A program made the translations under genes and the position numbers. The notes beneath the pieces were generated by a model that was not told the DNA's origin, ran no database searches, and was given only the letters and a program-made list of their open reading frames with translations. DNA of 7,188 nucleotides from an uncultured Selenomonadales bacterium (GTDB lineage: Bacteria; Bacillota_C; Negativicutes; Selenomonadales; Selenomonadaceae): assembly GCA_937907035.1 (NCBI GenBank), contig CALCTX010000321.1, positions 1-7,188 of the forward strand, in the 5' to 3' direction. Shown here one piece after another: positions 1 through 7,188 of this stretch (positions are counted from its first letter, which is position 1; every line of letters begins with the position of its first letter).

Positions 1-180
1 TTCAGTACCAAAACCTATTAGGTCACCACGTCATGCCGGACCTGATCCGGCATCTTACTATTAGTGGCGCTTTTTTCGAGATTCCGGGTCAAGCCCGGAA
101 TGACGTTATTCAGTACCAAAACCTATTAGGTCACCACGTCATGCCGGACCTGATCCGGCATCTCATTATTAGTGACGTTA

Positions 181-181
<1 letters not shown>
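1..181. repeat. Array of palindromic repeats abutting the 3' end of gyrB
   Basis: A segment of about 69 bp occurs twice as a direct repeat, at 1-69 and 109-177, offset by 108 bp. The first 55 bp are identical and 11 of the next 14 match. Each copy contains an 8-bp stem, ATGCCGGA/TCCGGCAT, with a 5-nt loop (33-53 and 141-161). A related hairpin lies between them in the opposite orientation (81-101). The short word TGACGTTAT precedes copy 2 (101-109) and recurs at 173-181, where its last base is the first base of the gyrB stop codon triplet. The first copy is cut by the window edge, so the array may continue. The layout resembles REP/BIME-type intergenic elements; mobility is not shown. No gene is visible here. 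Confidence 0.85.
81..101 (-). repeat. Inverted middle hairpin of the palindromic repeat array
   Basis: On the minus strand this reads ATTCCGGG, loop CTTGA, CCCGGAAT, flanked by CGTC and CTCG. It aligns with the outer hairpins (ATGCCGGA, CCTGA, TCCGGCAT). The two stem differences are both compensatory: T-A becomes G-C at stem position 3 and G-C becomes A-T at position 8. This suggests that the folded form is maintained. No T-run follows on the minus strand, so it is not a classical intrinsic terminator for gyrB. Confidence 0.75.
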
Positions 182-3012
<2,831 letters not shown>

Positions 3013-3029
<17 letters not shown>

Positions 3030-4128
3030 CAATATGCCCCTCTTTTACAATATAAGCATCATTGAGAAATTCAGCTGGAAAATAAGCCGGTTCGGTAGCT
3101 GTGATTAGAGTCTGGATCTTTTCCCGGGATATAAATTCCAATAACTGTATCCGACGGTTGCTGTCAAGTTCACTCATTACATCATCAAGCAATAATACCG
3201 GATATTCTCCTGTCTCCTGATGTAAAAATTCTAATTCGGAAAGCTTCAGAGCTAAAATTCCGGTCCGTTGCTGACCTTGTGAACCATAGGATTTAAGATC
3301 ATTGCCATTGACAGAAAAGATCAGATCGTCACGTTGCGGACCTATACTTGTCGAACCCCGATAAATATCCGTCTCAATCGAATCTCTCAGCCTTTTATTA
3401 TACCATAAAACAAGGTTTTCTTCCACAAATTCGTTTATTTCCTTATCTTTTATTTCATAAGCAACAAGCAAATTTTCCCGGTCATTGGATAACTTTTTCT
3501 GCATCGCTGCCGCGATATTATTTAAATCCTTTACCGAAGATAAACGTTTTTTTACTACTTTAGCTGCCAGATCAGCCAACTGTTCGTCCCAAACAGTCAG
3601 CATATCTCTCCCCTGCCCGGTTTCTCTTATCTTTTTTAACAAAGAATTACGTTGATTTAATAACCTGATATATGTTGACAGATCATTAAAATATCGCGGA
3701 TTGGCCTGGGAAATTTCAGCATCCAAAAAGCGCCGTCTTCCCTGCGGAGCTCCTTTTATCAAAAAAAGATCCTCCGGAGAGAACAAGACGACGTTTATAA
3801 GACCTATCATTTCCCGAACCTTCAAATGCTGATCGCCGGAAAAAATCTGGCGTCTTTTTTGTCGGAACAGGTTTATACTTATTTCATTTTCAATCCCCAA
3901 CCGTTCAAAAATTATTTGCATATTTGCCTGATCACTATTTTGTCTGATCAGATCTTCATCATCATTAGTCCGGTGAGAATGCGACAAAGCCGAATAGTAA
4001 ATTGCTTCAAGAATATTGGTCTTTCCTTGAGCATTTTCGCCGAGAAAAATATTTATTCCCGGCGAAAGATTTAATGACAATGATCCATAATTTCTGAAAT
4101 TGTTGAGTTTGATAGTTTTTATTATCAT
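3013..4128 (-). CDS. recF: DNA replication/repair ATPase RecF
   Basis: RecF is an SMC/ABC-like ATPase that works with RecO and RecR to load RecA at gapped DNA and stalled forks. The 371-residue length is typical. The N-terminus has the family form (KLNNFRNY, 7-14). Walker A is GENAQGKTN (30-38), the region SPEDLFLIKGAPQGRRRFLD (117-136) is conserved, the ABC signature lies at YGSQGQQRT (281-289), and Walker B with the D-loop is VLLLDDVMSELD (311-322). All key ATPase residues are present. The start follows dnaN by 25 nt. The Shine-Dalgarno is weak (AAAGTGA about 11 nt upstream), so translation may rely partly on coupling to dnaN. The end overlaps the DciA-like gene by 17 nt. Confidence 0.98.
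3037..3042 (-). promoter_or_regulatory. Ribosome binding site of the DciA-like gene
   Basis: GAGGGG on the minus strand lies 7 nt before the ATG at 3029, inside the 3' end of recF. It supports that ATG over the adjacent in-frame TTG at 3032. Confidence 0.7.
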
Positions 4129-4153
4129 ATTTTTAATACATCACTTTAACAAA

Positions 4154-5263
4154 TCAATGAGAAGTTCTTACCGGAGTGATAATATAGATAAACGATTCAT
4201 TTCCCGGTTCTCTTACCGCTGCCGGACTGAGTTTTTCATTAAGCGAGAAATAAATATCTTCGGTATCGATATTTTTCAACACATCAAGCAGATATGTAAA
4301 ATTAAAGGAAATATTTACATCTTCCCCATCGATCACTGCCGGAACTGTTTCTTCCGCATAACCGATATTTTGATTATTTGATGATATTCTTACCTGACCG
4401 GAAGAAAATTCAAAACGCATTACTTTATAATCATCATGTCGCGCAATCAGAGATATACGTTCTACTGCTCCCATAAAGTCAGCTGTTTTTAAAGTTACTC
4501 TGGTCTTGAAATCAGCCGGAATTACCCGGTTGCAATCCGGGAACTGACCTTCGATCAGTCGGGAGATCATATAGATATTGCCAAATGAGAAGCTGATCCT
4601 GGTATCGGAACAAGCAATATCAATATCCTCCGGAATATCAGAATTAAGCGTTCTTAATAATTCATTTAAAATCTTTGATGGAATTATCATACGCCGTGAG
4701 CCTTTAAATTCCGTCAAAACAGCATTTTTTACCGACAAACGGTGAGTGTTTGTTGCTGCCATCGTGATCTCTTCGTCTTTTATTTCCAACAGGCAGCCGG
4801 TAAATATCGGTCTCTTTTCATCGGTTGAACAAGCAAAAACTGTCTTTTTTATAAGACTCTTTAAAAGAGTATCTTTCATTTTGAAATTAATAAGAGGATC
4901 AGTCATCCGTACTGATGAAAATTGACCGTTCATAGAGATAAGATCAAAATTTGTCGAACCGGATCTTATATTGGCAATTTTCTTTTCTTCATCGAAAGTA
5001 ATAGTCAGATTTTCTCCCGGCAAACTGCGGATTATTTCCTGCAGAGTTTTTCCGGAAAGAATAACATTACCGGGTTCTTCTATTTCTGCCGGAATATCAG
5101 TTATAATACCAATTTCGTTATCGGTAGCCCGAAGTTCTATTTTATTATTCTGGGTTTCCAGATAAAATCCTGACAAAATAGGGTTCTGCGGGTTATTTGG
5201 AGTTGCTTTGCTGATAATTTGTATTGCTTGAACCATTTCATTTTTTTGACAGGTAAATTTCAT
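4154..5263 (-). CDS. dnaN: DNA polymerase III beta subunit (sliding clamp)
   Basis: This gene encodes the ring-shaped dimeric clamp that tethers the replicative polymerase and many repair proteins to DNA. The product has 369 residues in three repeated clamp folds. Recognisable segments are MKFTCQKNE (1-9), RPIFTGCLLE (151-160), ATNTHRLS (170-177, in place of the common ATDGHRL), RLIEGQFPDCNRVIP (235-249), NFTYLLDVLKNI (321-332) and the C-terminal hydrophobic-pocket strand ending TPVRTSH (363-369). The ATG at 5263 is chosen because AGAGGTG sits 6 nt upstream and the protein then starts exactly as the family does. An in-frame GTG at 5272 would lie inside that ribosome binding site. The gene lies directly beside the AT-rich unwinding region and 25 nt before recF, probably in the same transcript. 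Confidence 0.98.
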   Translation of the reverse strand: MKFTCQKNEMVQAIQIISKATPNNPQNPILSGFYLETQNNKIELRATDNEIGIITDIPAEIEEPGNVILSGKTLQEIIRSLPGENLTITFDEEKKIANIRSGSTNFDLISMNGQFSSVRMTDPLINFKMKDTLLKSLIKKTVFACSTDEKRPIFTGCLLEIKDEEITMAATNTHRLSVKNAVLTEFKGSRRMIIPSKILNELLRTLNSDIPEDIDIACSDTRISFSFGNIYMISRLIEGQFPDCNRVIPADFKTRVTLKTADFMGAVERISLIARHDDYKVMRFEFSSGQVRISSNNQNIGYAEETVPAVIDGEDVNISFNFTYLLDVLKNIDTEDIYFSLNEKLSPAAVREPGNESFIYIITPVRTSH

Positions 5264-5269
5264 TTTTAG

Positions 5270-5276
5270 CACCTCT
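5270..5276 (-). promoter_or_regulatory. dnaN ribosome binding site
   Basis: AGAGGTG on the minus strand lies 6 nt before ATG 5263. It overlaps the alternative GTG start at 5272, which argues against that start. Confidence 0.75.
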
Positions 5277-5280
5277 TATT

Positions 5281-5347
5281 TTCTATTGCTTTATATATAT
5301 TAAATAATCAGTAGTCGTAGTAGTAGGGGCTGTGAAAAAGTTGATAA
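5281..5347 (-). other. Basal origin unwinding module (boxes, GC cluster, DnaA-trios, AT-rich stretch)
   Basis: Reading the minus strand toward dnaN, two abutting weak DnaA boxes come first (TTATCAACT, 5347-5339; TTTTTCACA, 5339-5331). The GC cluster GCCCC follows (5330-5326). Next are triplets CTA CTA CTA CGA CTA CTG (5326-5309), equivalent to 3'-GAT-5' DnaA-trios on the plus strand. A 28-bp stretch with only two G/C bases, containing TTTAATATATATAAAG, ends the module (5308-5281). This order matches the basal unwinding system described for Bacillus subtilis oriC, where DnaA spreads from the boxes onto single-stranded trios. Strand opening would therefore begin at about 5281-5326. Confidence 0.85.
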
Positions 5348-5382
5348 GTATTTTAAACGTTTGTTGGTAAAGGTTTTATTGC

Positions 5383-5391
5383 TGTGTATAA
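5383..5391 (-). promoter_or_regulatory. DnaA box TTATACACA
   Basis: The minus strand reads TTATACACA, a match to the TTATNCACA consensus. It lies in the oriC core, 36 bp from the unwinding-module boxes. Confidence 0.75.
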
Positions 5392-5394
5392 GGA

Positions 5395-5403
5395 TGTTGA
5401 TAA
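5395..5403 (-). promoter_or_regulatory. DnaA box variant TTATCAACA
   Basis: The minus strand reads TTATCAACA, one mismatch from TTATCCACA. Its start is offset 12 bp from the neighbouring box at 5383, in the same orientation. Confidence 0.6.
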
Positions 5404-5407
5404 TAAG

Positions 5408-5445
5408 AGAACGGTTATCCACATAATAACAGGGATAACCGTTCT
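5408..5445. repeat. Perfect 13-bp inverted repeat built on a DnaA box
   Basis: AGAACGGTTATCC (5408-5420) and its exact reverse complement GGATAACCGTTCT (5433-5445) are separated by 12 nt. The left arm runs into a full DnaA box. The right arm carries only the TTATCC half, since the bases beyond are CTG instead of ACA. No T-run follows either arm, so it does not look like an intrinsic terminator. Confidence 0.9.
5415..5423 (+). promoter_or_regulatory. Perfect DnaA box TTATCCACA
   Basis: This is an exact consensus box on the plus strand. It forms part of the left arm of the 13-bp inverted repeat at 5408-5445. Confidence 0.9.
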
Positions 5446-5452
5446 GTAGGTC

Positions 5453-5461
5453 TTATCCACA
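5453..5461 (+). promoter_or_regulatory. Perfect DnaA box TTATCCACA
   Basis: This is an exact consensus box on the plus strand, offset 38 bp from the other perfect box in the same orientation. Confidence 0.9.
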
Positions 5462-5498
5462 TATTATCTTCCGGATAAACACAAGGTTATCAAAAAGG

Positions 5499-5507
5499 TT
5501 ATCCACT
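5499..5507 (+). promoter_or_regulatory. DnaA box variant TTATCCACT next to dnaA stop
   Basis: One mismatch from consensus, at the last base. The word AAGGTTATC containing it is repeated 12 bp earlier (5483-5491), where a weaker box TTATCAAAA lies at 5487-5495. Confidence 0.55.
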
Positions 5508-5520
5508 GAAAAATGTGGTT

Positions 5521-6870
5521 TTACATTTTTTGTATTCTTTGCATCAATTCTTTTATTGCTGCATCAAGTTTTGTATCTTCCTGCCGGTCTTTATCTATTT
5601 TTTCGCAGGCGTGCAGAACAGTTGTATGATCACGACCGCCGAATTCGTTGCCAATCTGTGGCAATGAGTAATCGGTAAGTTTGCGGCAGAGATACATAGC
5701 TATTTGTCTCGGGAATGCTAATTCTCTGGTTCTCTTTTTGGCTGAAAGCTCTTTGACATCGAGACTGTAGTAAGCTGCAACAATTTCCTGAATAAGTTCA
5801 ATAGTTATAGCCTGTGTACGCTCTTTAGGATAGATAGCATTCATTGCTTCACTTACCAATTCGGTGGTTATCGGTTGATTATTTATCGATGAATAAGCGA
5901 CAACTCGGGTAAGTGCTCCTTCTAATTCACGAATATTGCTGTCAATTCGGCTGGCAATATAAAATAAGGCATCATTAGGAACAGATATATTTTCTAAGAC
6001 AGCTTTCTTTTTCAAAATAGCGACACGTGTTTCAAGATCCGGTGCCTGGATATCGGTTTGAAGACCCCATTCAAAACGGGAACGCAAACGTTCTTCCAAG
6101 GTCTCGATTTCCCGCGGCGGACGGTCGGAAGAAAGGATTATTTGTTTTTTTGCATCATAAAGAGCATTAAAGGTATGGAAGAATTCTTCCTGTGTACCAA
6201 CTTTTTTATACAAAAACTGCATATCATCGACCAGTAAAACATCGATCTTACGATATTTTTGACGGAATTCTTCCGTGGTATTATTACGGATAGAATTGAT
6301 CAGTTCGTTGGTAAATTTTTCACTGGAAATGTACAGTACACGCATTTCCGGGTTGCGTTTTAATATTTCATGACCGATAGCATGCATAAGGTGAGTTTTA
6401 CCAAGTCCAACTCCTCCATATATATAAAGAGGGTTATAAACTTCACCTGGAGATTCAGCTACAGCTAAAGCAGCTGATTTTGCAAGTTTGTTGTTATTAC
6501 CTGTGATAAATGAAGTAAATTTGTATTTAGAATTTAAATTAGCATTAATGTAGTTGATATTGCTTGCTACACTATTAATAAGATTTTTTTCTTCTTCAAA
6601 ATCTTCATTAGCTTTATCTAAAATGAAAACTACTTCATAAGTAGAGTTAAACATTTCAGAAATGGCAACTGTAAAAAATGATTTATATTTATTTGTGATG
6701 TAGTTAAGAGCATGAGAGTTTTCAGAAGGAATAGTAATTTTAACTAAATTATCAACAACATCAAAAAGTTGGAGAGGAGCAATCCAGGTATCGTAAGATA
6801 CAGGATTAATATCGAATTCAACTTTAATATATTCCTTTATTTCTTCCCATTTTTCTTTGATTTCTGGCAT
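5521..6870 (-). CDS. dnaA: Chromosomal replication initiator protein DnaA
   Basis: DnaA is the AAA+ initiator that binds DnaA boxes, oligomerises with ATP and opens oriC. The product has 449 residues from the second of two adjacent ATG codons. Domain I (about 1-85) has the clostridial-like VSYDTWIAPL. Domain II is a short acidic linker (about 86-112). Domain III begins near YKFTSFITGNNN and holds Walker A GGVGLGKT (152-159), Walker B LLVDDMQF (212-219), sensor 1 ILSSD (245-249), the arginine-finger motif RLRSRF (261-266) and sensor 2 IRELEGALTR (313-322). Domain IV carries the box-binding signature GGRDHTTVLHA (411-421). All key residues are present. AGGGAG lies 6 nt before the second ATG and only 3 nt before the first (6873), so 6870 is favoured. 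DnaA boxes flank the gene, and one sits just upstream of its promoter, suggesting autoregulation. Confidence 0.99.
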   Translation of the reverse strand: MPEIKEKWEEIKEYIKVEFDINPVSYDTWIAPLQLFDVVDNLVKITIPSENSHALNYITNKYKSFFTVAISEMFNSTYEVVFILDKANEDFEEEKNLINSVASNINYINANLNSKYKFTSFITGNNNKLAKSAALAVAESPGEVYNPLYIYGGVGLGKTHLMHAIGHEILKRNPEMRVLYISSEKFTNELINSIRNNTTEEFRQKYRKIDVLLVDDMQFLYKKVGTQEEFFHTFNALYDAKKQIILSSDRPPREIETLEERLRSRFEWGLQTDIQAPDLETRVAILKKKAVLENISVPNDALFYIASRIDSNIRELEGALTRVVAYSSINNQPITTELVSEAMNAIYPKERTQAITIELIQEIVAAYYSLDVKELSAKKRTRELAFPRQIAMYLCRKLTDYSLPQIGNEFGGRDHTTVLHACEKIDKDRQEDTKLDAAIKELMQRIQKM

Positions 6871-6876
6871 CATTAA

Positions 6877-6882
6877 CTCCCT
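6877..6882 (-). promoter_or_regulatory. dnaA ribosome binding site
   Basis: AGGGAG on the minus strand is followed by TTA and then two consecutive ATG codons. The 6-nt spacing to the second ATG (6870) is better than 3 nt to the first (6873). Confidence 0.7.
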
Positions 6883-6910
6883 AAAGAAAAATACATAATC
6901 AATCTACTCT

Positions 6911-6939
6911 ATAATAATCTAAAATACATAAAATTTCAA
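6911..6939 (-). promoter_or_regulatory. dnaA promoter, sigma-A type
   Basis: On the minus strand, -35 TTGAAA (6939-6934) and -10 TATTAT (6916-6911) are separated by exactly 17 nt. Each has five of six consensus bases. The predicted start lies near 6904, giving a leader of about 30-35 nt. A near-consensus DnaA box (6948-6956) lies 8 bp upstream of the -35. Confidence 0.7.
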
Positions 6940-6947
6940 ATATTTAA

Positions 6948-6956
6948 TAATCCACA
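6948..6956 (+). promoter_or_regulatory. DnaA box variant TAATCCACA upstream of dnaA promoter
   Basis: One mismatch (second base) from TTATCCACA. Its position just upstream of the -35 element fits a role in dnaA autoregulation. Confidence 0.5.
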
Positions 6957-6965
6957 CTATATTAT

Positions 6966-6991
6966 GTTAACTTAATATTAATTAGGTTAAC
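6966..6991. repeat. AT-rich inverted repeat with GTTAAC ends
   Basis: GTTAACTTAAT (6966-6976) and ATTAGGTTAAC (6981-6991) are inverted repeats with one mismatch in 11 and a 4-nt spacer. The centre contains the palindrome TTAATATTAA (6972-6981). It lies between the promoter-proximal DnaA box and the distal box pair. Confidence 0.7.
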
Positions 6992-7003
6992 TAAATGTGT
7001 TTA

Positions 7004-7012
7004 TGTTGATAA
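7004..7012 (-). promoter_or_regulatory. DnaA box variant TTATCAACA
   Basis: The minus strand reads TTATCAACA, one mismatch from consensus and the same variant seen at 5395-5403. It lies 20 bp, about two helical turns, from the perfect box at 7024. Confidence 0.6.
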
Positions 7013-7023
7013 AAAAGTGAATA

Positions 7024-7032
7024 TGTGGATAA
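7024..7032 (-). promoter_or_regulatory. Perfect DnaA box TTATCCACA upstream of dnaA
   Basis: An exact consensus box on the minus strand, in the distal part of the dnaA upstream region. Confidence 0.9.
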
Positions 7033-7148
7033 CTTTTTTAATGATAAAAACGCCTATATCAAACGACTTGATGAAATAAACAACTCACAGACCGACAAAA
7101 AAAGTAACGAAAAATTATATAATTTATTGTTAAGTATATCGTTGTAAT

Positions 7149-7188
7149 ATGAAAGAAATCAAAATTAATAAAAATGACAGTACTCAGA
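7149..7188 (+). CDS. Possible start of an RluA-type pseudouridine synthase, cut by the window edge
   Basis: An open frame begins at ATG 7149 and runs to the window end as MKEIKINKNDSTQ plus one base. The frame is closed upstream by TAA at 7131. The pattern of a short beta strand followed by an ND(S/A)xQR-like segment resembles the N-terminus of RluA-family pseudouridine synthases with an S4 domain, where LDKFL usually follows. That resemblance comes from memory of the family and covers only 13 residues. No clear Shine-Dalgarno is seen. A perfect TATAAT at 7118-7123 could be a -10 element but has no good -35 at normal spacing. The fragment may be chance. Confidence 0.3.
   Translation, partial: MKEIKINKNDSTQ

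Larger units (their letters stand above)
5264..5520. other. oriC core: dnaA-dnaN intergenic region
   Basis: This 257-bp noncoding gap between dnaA and dnaN has a dense set of DnaA boxes. TTATCCACA is perfect at 5415-5423 and 5453-5461, TTATACACA is at 5383-5391 (minus strand), and one-mismatch boxes lie at 5395-5403 and 5499-5507. Weaker two-mismatch sites appear at 5331-5339, 5339-5347 and 5487-5495. An AT-rich stretch (5281-5308) next to dnaN is preceded by DnaA-trio repeats. In Bacillota the gap between these two genes is the usual site of strand opening, so this is assigned as the functional origin. It must also hold any internal dnaN promoter, but none is convincing. Confidence 0.9.
6871..7148. 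other. Noncoding region upstream of dnaA with second DnaA-box cluster
   Basis: This stretch of almost 280 bp is very AT-rich and carries no convincing gene. It holds the dnaA ribosome binding site and promoter, DnaA boxes at 6948-6956, 7004-7012 and 7024-7032, and a GTTAAC inverted repeat at 6966-6991. The segment 7033-7148 shows no further boxes. Box clusters on both sides of dnaA give the bipartite origin arrangement known from Bacillus and relatives. Strand opening is more likely on the dnaN side, where the trios are. Confidence 0.75.

Noticed and set aside
33..161. Intrinsic terminators for gyrB
   Set aside because: The hairpins are strong, but none is followed by a T-run on the minus strand; the bases after the middle hairpin are CTCGAAAAAA. 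They may still impede polymerase or protect mRNA.
1..163. CRISPR array from the repeated sequence
   Set aside because: There are only two direct copies of about 69 bp, and the intervening segment contains an inverted version of the same hairpin. Unit length and layout do not fit CRISPR.
3349..4962. Spo0A-box-like TGTCGAA words in recF and dnaN
   Set aside because: Both lie inside conserved coding sequence, away from promoters and origin elements, and single 7-mers are expected by chance.
5264..5272. GTG start for dnaN at 5272
   Set aside because: It would overlap the AGAGGTG ribosome binding site, and it adds three residues before the family-typical MKFTC start.
5408..5445. Intrinsic terminator between dnaA and dnaN
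   Set aside because: The 13-bp stem has a 12-nt loop and is followed on the minus strand by CTTATTATC, not a U-tract. The arms are better explained by protein binding.
5463..5493. dnaN promoter TTGATA with GATAAT on the minus strand
   Set aside because: The spacer is 19 nt and the elements overlap DnaA-box-rich sequence, so the match could be chance. No better internal promoter was found.
5503..5518. Hairpin CCAC/GTGG after dnaA
   Set aside because: The stem is only 4 bp with an 8-nt loop and no T-run. It is mostly a by-product of the DnaA box variant.

Overview
This window is a chromosomal replication-origin locus of a low-GC bacterium. Five genes lie on the minus strand, each reading toward coordinate 1: dnaA, dnaN, recF, a DciA-type (DUF721) gene and gyrB. 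DnaA looks Bacillota-like in its domain I and its AAA+ region. The dnaA-dnaN-recF-DUF721-gyrB order, the 655-residue GyrB without the large enterobacterial insert, and a bipartite origin flanking dnaA all fit Bacillota. A DUF721 protein with a C-terminal zinc ribbon hints at a Negativicutes-like clostridial relative. That placement is inference from remembered family features, not a computed match.

Layout from right to left, in the direction of transcription. Positions 6871-7188 hold DnaA boxes, an AT-rich GTTAAC inverted repeat, a good sigma-A-type dnaA promoter and, at the far right edge, a possible first fragment of a divergent plus-strand gene resembling an RluA-type pseudouridine synthase. 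dnaA follows at 5521-6870. The 257-bp dnaA-dnaN gap (5264-5520) carries at least five DnaA boxes (two perfect TTATCCACA), a perfect 13-bp inverted repeat built on one of them, and a textbook basal unwinding module: weak boxes, GC cluster, DnaA-trios, then an AT-rich stretch next to dnaN. After dnaN come recF (25-nt gap), the DciA-like gene (17-nt overlap with recF) and gyrB (TGATG stop/start overlap), so these four probably form one translationally coupled unit. Positions 1-181 hold a tandem and inverted array of short palindromic repeats touching the gyrB stop codon. gyrA is not in the window.

Together the genes cover initiation (DnaA at oriC), probable helicase recruitment (DciA-like), processivity (beta clamp), gap repair (RecF) and supercoil control (GyrB). 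All are co-oriented with the replication fork leaving the origin leftward. Most of the window is a conserved housekeeping locus. The less ordinary parts are the DciA zinc-ribbon architecture, the inverted repeat inside oriC, and the repeat array with compensatory stem changes downstream of gyrB.
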